A DNA stretch of 64,000 nt from JASGIT01 sp047601665 (GTDB lineage Bacteria; Pseudomonadota; Gammaproteobacteria; Burkholderiales; Burkholderiaceae_C), in NCBI GenBank assembly GCA_047601665.1, contig JASGIT010000001.1, positions 1,550,001-1,614,000 on the forward strand, given 5' to 3'. Within the stretch, counting starts at the first letter, position 1. Each line of letters starts with the position of its first letter. The notes beneath the pieces are model-generated. The model ran no database searches and was not told the DNA's origin. It worked only from the letters and a program-made list of their open reading frames with translations. Of the stretch, positions 40,630-48,821 are shown in pieces. The translations under genes were made by a program, and so were the position numbers.

Positions 40630-41673
40630 ATGAACCCCCTACGCATCGCCGTCGCCGGCGCGGGCTATATCGGCCAGGCCCACATGGCCGTCCTGCAGGC
40701 CAGCGCGGCCTGCACGCTGTCGGCCATCGTCGATCCCGCGCCCGCCGCCGCCGCGCTGGCCGCGCGGGCGGGTGTACCGTTGTTCGGCTCCATCGGCGAA
40801 TTGCTGGCCCAGGACCGGCCCGACGGCCTGGTGCTCGCCACGCCCAACGCGCTGCACGTGCCGCAGGCGCTGCAATGCGTGGCGGCGGGGCTGCCCATCC
40901 TGCTCGAAAAGCCCATCGCCACCACCGTGCACGAGGGCGAGCGCCTGCTGCGCGCCGTGCAGGAGAGCGGGGCCAAGGTGCTCATCGGCCACCACCGCGC
41001 GCACAGCCCCATCATGGCCAAGGCGCGGCAGGTGGTCGAATCCGGCCAGCTGGGCCGCCTGGTGGCCGTGATGGGCAGCGCCGCCTTCTTCAAGCCCGAC
41101 CAGTACTACGCCGACGGCCCCTGGCGGCGCGAGCCCGGCGGCGGCCCCATTCTGCTGAACATGATCCACGAGGTACACAACCTGCGCATGTTGTGCGGCG
41201 ACATCGTGGCCGTGCAGGCGTTTGCGTCGCACGCCACGCGCGGCTTCGCGGTGGAAGACACGGTCTCCATCAACCTGCGCTTCGCCAACGGCGCGCTGGG
41301 CAGCTTTTTGCTGTCCGACACCGCCGCCTGCGCGCGCAGCTGGGAGCAGACCAGCGAGGAAAACAAAGCCTACGCCAGCTACGCCGACGAGGACTGCTAC
41401 GTCATCACCGGCACCAACGGCAGCCTCAGCGTGCCCACCATGCGCCTCAAGACCTACCCCCGGCCCGAAGACCGCTCGTGGTGGAAGCCGTTCGAGACCG
41501 GCACCGTGGGCATGGTGAAGGGCGACCCGCTCAAGCACCAGATGGCGCACTTCGCCGCCGTGGTGCGCGGCGAGGCCGAGCCCCTGGTCAGCGCGCGCGA
41601 CGGGCTGCTGAACCTGCGCGTGACCGAAGCCATCGCCGAGGCGGCGCGCACCGGCGGCACCATCAACCTTTGA
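40630..41673 (+). CDS. Gfo/Idh/MocA-family NAD(P)-dependent oxidoreductase
   Basis: 347 residues. Rossmann domain: RIAVAGAGYIGQAHMAVL, DGLVLATPNALHVPQAL and ILLEKPIATT with the family's catalytic Lys. The substrate domain has VLIGHHRAHSPIMAKARQ and LLNMIHEVHNLRMLCGD. Such enzymes oxidise or reduce sugars, inositols or related cyclic compounds. The substrate is unknown. It is the first gene of a three-gene operon and lies 12 bp before the acyl-CoA dehydrogenase gene. Confidence 0.9.
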   Translation: MNPLRIAVAGAGYIGQAHMAVLQASAACTLSAIVDPAPAAAALAARAGVPLFGSIGELLAQDRPDGLVLATPNALHVPQALQCVAAGLPILLEKPIATTVHEGERLLRAVQESGAKVLIGHHRAHSPIMAKARQVVESGQLGRLVAVMGSAAFFKPDQYYADGPWRREPGGGPILLNMIHEVHNLRMLCGDIVAVQAFASHATRGFAVEDTVSINLRFANGALGSFLLSDTAACARSWEQTSEENKAYASYADEDCYVITGTNGSLSVPTMRLKTYPRPEDRSWWKPFETGTVGMVKGDPLKHQMAHFAAVVRGEAEPLVSARDGLLNLRVTEAIAEAARTGGTINL

Positions 41674-41685
41674 AAAGACACCCCC

Positions 41686-42846
41686 ATGGACTTCTCGCTG
41701 AACGACGAGCAGAAGATGCTCATCGACACCGTGCGCCGCTTCATCGCCGCCGAACTGCAGCCGCTGGAGCAGGCGCTGGACGACACCGGCACGCTGCCGC
41801 GCGAGCGCGCCCTGGCCATCCACGCCAAGGCCAAGGCGCTGGGCCTGTACGCGCTGAACATGCCCGCCGAACTGGGCGGCGGCGGGCTCTCCAACCTCGA
41901 CCGCATCCTGTGCGAAGAACAGTTCGGCCACACCAGCGACCAGCTCATCCGCCGCGCCTTCGGCAACGTGTACGAGCCGCTGCTGCACTGCCAGGGCGAC
42001 CAGGTCGCGCGCTGGCTGCGGCCCACGGTGGAAGGCCGGCGCACCTGCTCCATCGCCATCACCGAACCCGGCGCGGGCTCGGACGCGGCGGGCATCCGCA
42101 CCCGCGCGGAAAAGACCGGAAACGGCTGGGTGCTGAACGGCGCCAAGCACTTCATCAGCGACGGTGCGTGGAGCGACTTCTTCCTCGTCTCGGCCCGCAC
42201 CGGCGAGCGCGAAATCTCCCTGTTCATGGTGGACAAGGGCCTGCCCGGCTTCACCGTGGGCCAGGATCAGCCCATGATGGGCCTGCGCGGCACGCCGCAC
42301 GTCGAACTGTTCTTCGACAACGTGCCGCTCGACGGCGCGGCGCTGCTGGGCGAACGCGGCCAGGGCTTCAAGCTCGCCATGGGCGCGCTCAACGTCGTGC
42401 GCCTGGCCCAGGTGGGCGCGCGCGCCGTGGGCAAGGCCAGCCACGTGTGCGAACTGATGCTCGGCTACGCCAGCGAGCGCCAGCAGTTCGGCAGCCGCAT
42501 CGGCGACTTCCAGATGGTGCAGCAGATGCTGGCCGACAGCGTGACCGAGACCAACGCCGCGCGCTGGATGGTCTACCACGCCGCCTGGATGCTCGACCAG
42601 GGCCTGGACGCGCGCGCGCAGATTGCCATGGTGAAGGTGCACGCCGCCGAAACGCTGGGCCGCGTGGTGGACCGCGCCGTGCAGGTGTTCGGCGGCATGG
42701 GCTTCTGCAAGGACCTGCCCATCGAGCGCTACTACCGCGACGCGCGCATCTACCGCATCTTCGACGGCACCAGCGAAATCCACCGCGGCGTGATCGCCAA
42801 GGCGGCGCTGAAACAGGGTGCGCCGCTGTTCGACCTGCACCGGTGA
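41686..42846 (+). CDS. Acyl-CoA dehydrogenase
   Basis: 386-residue FAD enzyme that makes a 2-enoyl-CoA. It has the N-terminal helical domain (MDFSLNDEQKMLIDTVRRFI), the beta domain with CSIAITEPGAGSDAAGIRTR, and the C-terminal domain with YASERQQFGSRIGDFQMVQQ and the signature RDARIYRIFDGTSEIHRGVI. The likely catalytic base is the Glu in GTSEIHR or an equivalent. Its acyl chain specificity cannot be read. It lies between the oxidoreductase and aldo-keto reductase genes. Confidence 0.93.
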   Translation: MDFSLNDEQKMLIDTVRRFIAAELQPLEQALDDTGTLPRERALAIHAKAKALGLYALNMPAELGGGGLSNLDRILCEEQFGHTSDQLIRRAFGNVYEPLLHCQGDQVARWLRPTVEGRRTCSIAITEPGAGSDAAGIRTRAEKTGNGWVLNGAKHFISDGAWSDFFLVSARTGEREISLFMVDKGLPGFTVGQDQPMMGLRGTPHVELFFDNVPLDGAALLGERGQGFKLAMGALNVVRLAQVGARAVGKASHVCELMLGYASERQQFGSRIGDFQMVQQMLADSVTETNAARWMVYHAAWMLDQGLDARAQIAMVKVHAAETLGRVVDRAVQVFGGMGFCKDLPIERYYRDARIYRIFDGTSEIHRGVIAKAALKQGAPLFDLHR

Positions 42847-42887
42847 CAGGCTCTAAACTTTCCCGGTTTCAGCACAAGGAGAAACCC

Positions 42888-43904
42888 ATGGGCAACCGCC
42901 AGATCGGCCCCTTCACCGCCGCCCCCGTCGCCCTCGGCTGCATGAACTTCTGCCACGCCTACGGCAGCCCCGTGTCCACCGAGCAATCGCACGCCGTGCT
43001 GCACGCCGCGCTGGACGCGGGCGTCACCCTGTTCGACACCGCGGCGCTCTATGGCTTCGGCGCGAGCGAAAGCCTGATCGGCCCCGTGCTCAAGCCCCAC
43101 CGCAGCCGCATCACCCTGGCCAGCAAAGGCGGCATGGCCGGCGTGCGGGGCGACGACGGCGTGATGCGCCGCGCCATCAACGGCCACCCCAAGGCCCTGC
43201 GCCAGAACTGCGAAGACAGCCTGCGCCGCCTGGGCACCGACGTGATCGACCTGTACTACCTGCACCGCTGGGACCCGCGCGTGCCCATCGAGGAATCCGT
43301 GGGCGCAATGGCGCGCTTGAAGGACGAAGGCAAGATCCGCGCCCTGGGCCTGTCCGAAGTCGGCGTGGACACCCTGCGCCGCGCGCACAAGGAGCACCCC
43401 ATCACCGCGCTGCAAAGCGAATACTCCCTCTGGTCGCGCAATGCCGAACTGGGCACGCTGCAGGCCTGCAAGGAACTGGGCATCGCCTACGTCGCCTTCA
43501 GCCCCCTGGGCCGGGCCTTCCTGACCGGCGCATTGCAGGACGTGGGCGGCTTCGTGCAAGGCGACATCCGTGCCACCATGCCCCGCTTCGCGCCCGACGC
43601 CTACGCGCGCAACCTGCAACTGCTCGCGCCCATGCAGGCGATCGCGCACGAGGCCGGCTGCACCCTGGCCGAACTCGCCATCGCCTGGGTGCTGCACCAG
43701 GGCGAGCACATCATCGCCCTGCCCGGCACCACCAGCGTCGCGCACCTGCACGAAGACGTGCGCGGCGGCGCGGTGCAAATCGGCGCCGCCACGCTGGCCG
43801 CGCTTCATGATCTGTTCCAGCCCGGGCGCATTACCGGCGATCGTTATGCGCTGCAGGGCCAGCGCGAGGTGGATACGGAGAAATATCCGTTCGAGACGGT
43901 GTGA
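42888..43904 (+). CDS. Aldo/keto reductase
   Basis: 338 residues, (beta/alpha)8 barrel of the YdhF/perakine-reductase-like group. The catalytic tetrad is visible: Asp and Tyr in LFDTAALYGFGASE, Lys in LASKGG, His in DLYYLHRWDPR. The C-terminal NADP-binding part has IALPGTTSVAHLHEDVRGG. The ATG at 42888 with AAGGAGAAA upstream is the start; a longer open frame upstream is an out-of-frame shadow of the acyl-CoA dehydrogenase. It ends 3 bp from the stop of the convergent MerR-like gene. Confidence 0.92.
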   Translation: MGNRQIGPFTAAPVALGCMNFCHAYGSPVSTEQSHAVLHAALDAGVTLFDTAALYGFGASESLIGPVLKPHRSRITLASKGGMAGVRGDDGVMRRAINGHPKALRQNCEDSLRRLGTDVIDLYYLHRWDPRVPIEESVGAMARLKDEGKIRALGLSEVGVDTLRRAHKEHPITALQSEYSLWSRNAELGTLQACKELGIAYVAFSPLGRAFLTGALQDVGGFVQGDIRATMPRFAPDAYARNLQLLAPMQAIAHEAGCTLAELAIAWVLHQGEHIIALPGTTSVAHLHEDVRGGAVQIGAATLAALHDLFQPGRITGDRYALQGQREVDTEKYPFETV

Positions 43905-43907
43905 GGT

Positions 43908-44933
43908 TCACGCGGCTTCGGGGCACCGGGCGAGCCGCGCGCGCACTTCCGGCGGCGCCAGGCACGTTGCCACGGCTTCGTAGCCCGGCGCACCTGGGTA
44001 AGGCGCCACGCGGCTGGGCGGGCTGTGGTTGGCGGGGCACAGGATGATGGCCTCGTCCGGCCCCACCGCCTGCAAATCCAGAATGGCGCAGGAGCGCGTC
44101 ATCAGGAACAAGGGCCGAGCCCCCGCCTGGGCGCGCTGGCGCAAATGGCCGATCAGCGCCGCTTGCGTCGGCGGGTCGAGGTCTTGCTCCACCAAGTCCA
44201 CCACCAGGGCCGCCGGCCCTTCGGCTTCCAGGCCCGCAAGCAAGGCCATCAGGGCATCGGACGCTGCCGCCCCCTCGCCCACCAGCCATTCCAGGGCCTG
44301 CTGCACACGTGCCCTCAGCGCCGCGTCCGCCGCCAGCGCTTCCTTGGCCGCTGCGCAGCCGTGTTCCAGACGGTCGAGTCCCAGGAATACGGTATCGGGC
44401 AGCGCCTGCGCAAGCCGCAGGGCCAATCGTGTCTTGCCGCTGCCCAGCGGGCCGACGATGTAGTTCAGCGGACGCACGTCGCGCAGTTCAAACCATTCGC
44501 CGCCCCAGGGCCAGGGCAGCGCAAACGCCGCGCCGATGTGGGCCGGGCGATGGAGCAAGTGCGTCAATGCACCGCTGGAGGGCGCCTGCCCCCGGGCCAG
44601 GCCGCTTTGCAGGGTCCGCACCTTGTCCAGCTTGCGCACCAGGTCGTGGATGGCCTGGCCCAGCGCCGTTTCGTGGTCCGCCAACGTCGCTTGCAGACCA
44701 TGGGGGGCGCCGCCCAGCACGCGCGCCACCTGCGCCAGACGGAGCCCCAGTGCACGCAGGGCCACCACCTCGCTGGCGCGCGCCATATCGTCCGGCCCAT
44801 AGGTGCGGTAGCCTGCGGCGGTGCGGCCGGGGCGGACCAGTCCCTGCTGCTCGTACAGCCGCAGGGCTTTGATCGACACGCCGAGCCGCTTGGCGGCTTC
44901 GGCAGCGGTGAAACGTGGCGCAGAAGAATCCAT
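43908..44933 (-). CDS. MerR-type HTH fused to a P-loop ATPase
   Basis: 341 residues with an unusual layout. Residues 8-75 are a MerR winged HTH (FTAAEAAKRLGVSIKALRLY, EQQGLVRPGRTAAGYRTYGP). Residues 80-110 form the usual antiparallel coil. From about 150 a P-loop domain follows: LNYIVGPLGSGKTRLALRLA (Walker A 161-168) and ALVVDLVEQDLDPPTQ (Walker B-like, Asp246, Glu249). The segment PLFLMTRSCAILDLQAVGPD comes next, then a tail ILCPANHSPPSRVAPYPGAP. It resembles ABC/SMC-like ATPases, but I see no clear ABC signature. Effector and targets are unknown. The start is ATG 44933. Confidence 0.88.
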   Translation of the reverse strand: MDSSAPRFTAAEAAKRLGVSIKALRLYEQQGLVRPGRTAAGYRTYGPDDMARASEVVALRALGLRLAQVARVLGGAPHGLQATLADHETALGQAIHDLVRKLDKVRTLQSGLARGQAPSSGALTHLLHRPAHIGAAFALPWPWGGEWFELRDVRPLNYIVGPLGSGKTRLALRLAQALPDTVFLGLDRLEHGCAAAKEALAADAALRARVQQALEWLVGEGAAASDALMALLAGLEAEGPAALVVDLVEQDLDPPTQAALIGHLRQRAQAGARPLFLMTRSCAILDLQAVGPDEAIILCPANHSPPSRVAPYPGAPGYEAVATCLAPPEVRARLARCPEAA

Positions 44934-45025
44934 GGCGGCCAGTATGGGGGCGGCCCCAGGGGCTGGGTCAAATCAAACTTCGCAACCCCTGTGCCGCCTC
45001 GCGTAGCACCGGCAGCACACGCATT

Positions 45026-45046
45026 CGCCAAGCCGATGGCTTGGCG
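45026..45046. repeat. Short perfect hairpin CGCCAAGCC-gat-GGCTTGGCG
   Basis: This 9-bp stem with a 3-nt loop lies in the 221-bp gap between the MerR-ATPase start and the end of the AT-rich gene. It has no T-run and occurs once in the window. It lies near the apparent GC boundary of the AT-rich segment. The rest of the gap shows nothing I can name. Confidence 0.5.
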
Positions 45047-45154
45047 GGTGCCGAGTGAGGGATTGCGGAGTTGAGGTTAACGGCGCAACTAGGTAGGGAA
45101 TGGGATAGCCGATTTCGGTCAATAGCAGACGCCAGATAATAGAAAAATGGGCGT

Positions 45155-46048
45155 TCAACTCGTTTCGCCAAGAATAATGGCAGAGTCAATAATGAAGTTA
45201 ATACACGATTCTAGATAATCCACCGTGAGAAGATCAATAGATTTCTGAGAATTCTGAATGATCGGAGCGCCACTAATGGGTTTCGTCACATGTGGAAGCA
45301 ATGCGCGAAATTTGACATAGCGACGGTAATCAAGGCCAAGAGCTACTATCCGGGTTGCAGCCTGAAGTGCAGCAATTGATTCGCTCGCAGCATCTACAAA
45401 TCTGCCAAGATTTCTACGATCAGTTAATCCTAGGAAAAAACTGTTCAACATAGACATATTGCCTCCGAAGTAGAAACGACGATTTGCTCCTGTTTGGAAC
45501 TCATCTGTCTCAGCGATGTGATGCGCTACCATGTCCTCAAATGCCAAAGCAATGTAATTGGCAGCTTCGGCAAGTCGCCCTTTAGACATTTCATCTTGTG
45601 CAGATCTGATGCTGTCTCTTGCCGATGAGGGCTCCACAAAGTCCACCATCGATATTGCGGAGAACTCCATTTGAAAGAGCATGGGGGTTGCTGCATGCAA
45701 CAGATTTGTAACGGTTTCTCGGTGTCCTTCAATATCTGATTTTGCTGGCATATTGCCGTGATGTTTGATGCCGACACGCGCCTTATTCAGGCGCTCAAAG
45801 CTTGCACGTTCTGGGAGGTGGGGCGGTGGAAGTTTGGATTCGAATTCGGTCCAGTACCCCATGATGCTTTTCTGCTCGCTAATGCCGTGGATTTCCGAAG
45901 CAATTTTGAGATAGAACTCCACGCAATCATGAAACATCAGCAGTGAGGCGGCTGCTTTGACTTCAGGCCCTTTCGATTGCACTACCGCGTTGTTGTACAG
46001 ATACTTGACAAATGCTAGTCGGCGAAGCTGAGTATGATGCAGTGCCAT
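45155..46048 (-). CDS. Hypothetical protein with HEPN-like features, AT-rich
   Basis: 297 residues, no named family recognised. The N-terminal third is helical: AAASLLMFHDCVEFYLKIAS resembles the first long helices of HEPN domains. LNKARVGIKHHGNMP then gives an R91-x4-H96 motif, the RNase signature of many HEPN toxins. Later parts are helical, with no membrane segment or signal peptide. A very strong Shine-Dalgarno (AAGGAGGGATAA) precedes the ATG. Its base composition is clearly lower in GC than all neighbours, suggesting recent transfer. HEPN proteins often act in toxin-antitoxin or phage-defence systems; this role is inference. No partner gene is adjacent. Confidence 0.75.
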   Translation of the reverse strand: MALHHTQLRRLAFVKYLYNNAVVQSKGPEVKAAASLLMFHDCVEFYLKIASEIHGISEQKSIMGYWTEFESKLPPPHLPERASFERLNKARVGIKHHGNMPAKSDIEGHRETVTNLLHAATPMLFQMEFSAISMVDFVEPSSARDSIRSAQDEMSKGRLAEAANYIALAFEDMVAHHIAETDEFQTGANRRFYFGGNMSMLNSFFLGLTDRRNLGRFVDAASESIAALQAATRIVALGLDYRRYVKFRALLPHVTKPISGAPIIQNSQKSIDLLTVDYLESCINFIIDSAIILGETS

Positions 46049-46222
46049 TTTTTATCCCTCCTTCAGGGGCTCTGTACGTATTGCATGTCAATGCATAGTC
46101 GTGCCCGGTAAAATTTTCCAAGAAAGATTATTTCTCCAAATACGTGCGTCCGCTATGGGTCGAAAGCTGCATTTCACTGAAACGCTGTGCTGATTCCCTG
46201 TGCAAATGCGTGGCGCAGTATT

Positions 46223-46852
46223 TCAATCCACCGCCCGCTGCACAGCCACCCGTTCCCCCACCCGCTGAAAATGCGCCCCCACCTTGGGAAACCGGGCGAT
46301 ATCCACCCCATCCCCCTTCAGCCACCCGGCAATGGTGAACAAATACCCATCCGCCACCGAATACCGCTCCCCCAGCACCCACGGCTTGGCCTCGTCCATG
46401 GGGCCCAGGTAGTGCTGTTCGATCACGTTGAAGCACTCCGTCATGTTCGCCGGCACCTTGCGCTGCATGGCGGCCTGGGCTTCGGGTTCGTCGGCCCAGC
46501 GGCTGGCGCGGGGGCGGTGGGCGTGGGCGACGTGGACGGTGGAGGCGAGGTAGCTGTGGAACTCCTGCATCCGCGCGAGCTGGAACGGGTCGTCCAGCGG
46601 CGCGAGGTTCGCCTCGGGAAAGCGCTGCGCCACGTACAGCAGCAGCGCGGGCGTTTCGCTCAGCGTGCCGTGCTCGGTCACCAGCGTGGGCACGCGGCCC
46701 TTGGGGTTGATGGCGAGGTAGGCGGGGCTGCGCTGTTCGCCCGCCGCGAAGTCGAGGCGCACGGCCTCGTGCGGCGCGTTGGCTTCGAGCAGGGCGATGC
46801 GCACGGCCTGGGCGCAGGTGCCGGGGGCGTAGTAGAGCGTGAGCTTGGTCAT
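46223..46852 (-). CDS. Glutathione S-transferase family protein
   Basis: 209 residues. The thioredoxin-like N-domain is LTLYYAPGTCAQAVRIALLE (beta-class style, with Tyr and Cys near the N-terminus), followed by INPKGRVPTLVTEHG and LSETPALLLYVAQRFPE. The C-terminal helical domain carries VLGERYSVADGYLFTIAGWL, the N-capping box of the family. It fits bacterial beta-class GSTs (GstB/YfcG-like); substrate unknown. The 174 bp between it and the AT-rich gene hold no gene that I can support. Confidence 0.92.
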   Translation of the reverse strand: MTKLTLYYAPGTCAQAVRIALLEANAPHEAVRLDFAAGEQRSPAYLAINPKGRVPTLVTEHGTLSETPALLLYVAQRFPEANLAPLDDPFQLARMQEFHSYLASTVHVAHAHRPRASRWADEPEAQAAMQRKVPANMTECFNVIEQHYLGPMDEAKPWVLGERYSVADGYLFTIAGWLKGDGVDIARFPKVGAHFQRVGERVAVQRAVD

Positions 46853-46854
46853 GG

Positions 46855-46917
46855 TTTTGCTATCAAGTTAAGAGCTTCTTGCGCTGGTGGATAAAGGGCT
46901 GGAGGCCATTTTCATCC
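46855..46917 (-). repeat. Palindromic repeat, copy 8 (degenerate)
   Basis: Read on the minus strand: AAATGGCCTCCAGCCCTT, tatcca, CCAGCGCAAGAAGC, then TTGATAGC. Flanks match the family, and the arms are mutated (CCAGCCCTT against GCGCAAG). It lies between the divergent GST and radA genes. Confidence 0.7.
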
Positions 46918-46956
46918 AAAACCTGGGGATGGGGCATCGAATATAGTCTGCGCCCC

Positions 46957-48339
46957 ATGGCCAAAGACAAATCCATCTACACCTGCAACGACTGCGGCGC
47001 GACCAGCCCGCGCTGGCTGGGCAAGTGCCCGGGCTGCGGGGCGTGGAATACGCTGGTGGAGACGGTGGCGGCCCCCAGCGGCGCGGGCAAGAACCGTCTC
47101 TCCGCCCCCGCCTACGAGGGGCTGGCCCAGGCGCAGGCGGTGCAGCCGCTGGCCGCCATCGAGGCCACCGAGGTGGCGCGCACGCCCAGCGGCATCGATG
47201 AGCTGGACCGCGTGCTGGGCGGCGGCGTGGTCGAGGGCGGCGTGGTGCTGATCGGCGGCGACCCGGGCATCGGCAAGTCCACCCTGCTGCTGCAGGCCCT
47301 GGACGCGCTGCACCGCCAGGGGCTGCCCACGCTGTACGTGACGGGCGAGGAAAGCGGCGCGCAGGTGGCGCTGCGCTCGCGGCGGCTGGGGCTGGAGAGC
47401 AGCCAGGTCAACGTGCTGGCCGAAATCCAGCTGGAGAAAATCCTCGCCACCATCGAGGCCACGCAGCCTGCCGTGTGCGTGATCGACTCCATCCAGACCG
47501 TGTATTCCGACCAGCTCACCAGCGCGCCCGGCTCCGTCGCCCAGGTGCGCGAATGCGCGGCGCACCTCACGCGGCTGGCCAAGGCCACGGGCATCGCGGT
47601 GGTGCTGGTGGGCCACGTGACCAAGGAGGGCGCGCTGGCCGGCCCGCGCGTGCTGGAGCACATGGTGGACACGGTGCTCTACTTCGAGGGCGACACGCAC
47701 AGCAGCTACCGGCTGGTGCGCGCTATCAAGAACCGCTTCGGCGCGGTGAACGAGATCGGCGTGTTCGCCATGACTGAGCGCGGGCTGCGCGGCGTGAGCA
47801 ACCCCAGCGCCATCTTTCTGAGCCAGCACAGCGAGCCGGTGCCGGGCTCGTGCGTGCTGGTCACGCTGGAGGGCACGCGGCCCATGCTGGTCGAAATCCA
47901 GGCGCTGGTCGATGGCGGCGGGCCGAGCCCGCGCCGCCTGTCGGTGGGGCTGGAGCGCGACCGGCTGGCCATGCTGCTGGCCGTGCTGCACCGCCACGCG
48001 GGCGTGGCCTGCGCGGACCAGGACGTGTTCGTCAACGCCGTGGGCGGCGTGCGCATCAGCGAGCCTGCCGCCGATCTGGCGGTGATGCTGGCCATCACGT
48101 CGAGCCTGCGCGGGCGGGCGCTGCCCAAGGGCTTCATCGCGTTCGGCGAAGTGGGCCTGGCGGGCGAGGTGCGCCCCGCGCCGCGCGGGCAGGAGCGGCT
48201 GAAGGAAGCGGCCAAGCTGGGCTTCTCTGTCGCCGTGGTGCCCAAGGCCAACATGCCCAAGAAGCCCATCGAGGGCCTGACGATCCACGCCGTGGAGCGT
48301 GTGGACGAGGCCATGCAGGCCGTGCGCGGGCTGGACTGA
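46957..48339 (+). CDS. radA: DNA repair protein RadA (Sms)
   Basis: RecA-like ATPase that helps branch migration in recombination repair. It has 460 residues. The N-terminal zinc finger is YTCNDCGATSPRWLGKCPGC. The ATPase has Walker A GGDPGIGKST, the RadA-specific KNRFGAVNEIGVF motif and Walker B VCVIDSIQT. The C-terminal Lon-like domain includes DQDVFVNAVGGVRISEPAAD and GEVGLAGEVRP. Upstream in-frame codons run through the palindromic repeat, so ATG 46957 is the start. TATAGT at 46942-46947 may be a -10 box, which would leave only a few nucleotides of leader. Confidence 0.97.
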   Translation: MAKDKSIYTCNDCGATSPRWLGKCPGCGAWNTLVETVAAPSGAGKNRLSAPAYEGLAQAQAVQPLAAIEATEVARTPSGIDELDRVLGGGVVEGGVVLIGGDPGIGKSTLLLQALDALHRQGLPTLYVTGEESGAQVALRSRRLGLESSQVNVLAEIQLEKILATIEATQPAVCVIDSIQTVYSDQLTSAPGSVAQVRECAAHLTRLAKATGIAVVLVGHVTKEGALAGPRVLEHMVDTVLYFEGDTHSSYRLVRAIKNRFGAVNEIGVFAMTERGLRGVSNPSAIFLSQHSEPVPGSCVLVTLEGTRPMLVEIQALVDGGGPSPRRLSVGLERDRLAMLLAVLHRHAGVACADQDVFVNAVGGVRISEPAADLAVMLAITSSLRGRALPKGFIAFGEVGLAGEVRPAPRGQERLKEAAKLGFSVAVVPKANMPKKPIEGLTIHAVERVDEAMQAVRGLD

Positions 48340-48362
48340 GACGCCTGAGACAATCGCCCCCC

Positions 48363-48791
48363 ATGAATTTCCGCAGATTCCTGGTTCCCCTGGGCCTTGC
48401 CGTCCTTTTCGTCGCCGCCTACCGCGCCTATGGCTGGCAGGGCGTCATCACCGTGAGCGGTGGCGTGGTCATGTGGCTGTTGCTGCATTACACGCGGCTC
48501 ATGAACGTGCTGAAAAAAGCCCGCAACCGGCCCATCGGCTTCGTGGGCAGCGCCGTCATGCTGAACGCCAGGCTCAAGCCCGGCGTGACGCTGATGCACG
48601 TGATCGCCATGACCCAGGCCCTGGGCGAGTTGCGTACCCCGCAGGACACCCAGCCCGAGGTCTACCGCTGGACGGACGCCTCGCAGTCCTACGTCGAGGC
48701 CGAGTTCCGCAATGGCCGGCTCGTGCGCTGGGAGTTGCAACGTCCCGAGCAGCGCCCTGAAGTGACTTCCGGCGAGACGGCAGCCTCGTAA
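48363..48791 (+). CDS. Small conserved membrane protein of unknown function
   Basis: 142 residues. Two hydrophobic segments lie at the N-terminus (FLVPLGLAVLFVAAYRAYGW and VITVSGGVVMWLLLHYTRLM), followed by a soluble domain (NRPIGFVGSAVMLNARLKPG to the end). From memory, relatives in Comamonadaceae are sometimes labelled glycerate kinase, but there is no kinase motif and the size rules that out. It lies 23 bp after radA and 30 bp before ilvE. Confidence 0.8.
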   Translation: MNFRRFLVPLGLAVLFVAAYRAYGWQGVITVSGGVVMWLLLHYTRLMNVLKKARNRPIGFVGSAVMLNARLKPGVTLMHVIAMTQALGELRTPQDTQPEVYRWTDASQSYVEAEFRNGRLVRWELQRPEQRPEVTSGETAAS

Positions 48792-48821
48792 AATCCCTTT
48801 TTTTCCAAGGACAAACACCCC

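Noticed and set aside
40875..43904. 1009-codon open frame on the + strand
   Set aside because: Only its last 338 codons encode a real protein (aldo-keto reductase). The first two-thirds are out-of-frame translation of the Gfo/Idh and acyl-CoA dehydrogenase genes, rich in Arg, Pro and Gly.
45000..45160. Possible integron attC site next to the AT-rich gene (GTTAACGGCG)
   Set aside because: The paired core-site pattern (RYYYAAC ... GTTRRRY with a matching imperfect stem) is not present, and no integrase gene is nearby.
46142..46222. Small open frames in the gap between the HEPN-like gene and GST
   Set aside because: No ribosome site, no recognisable product, and Pro-rich shadow composition.
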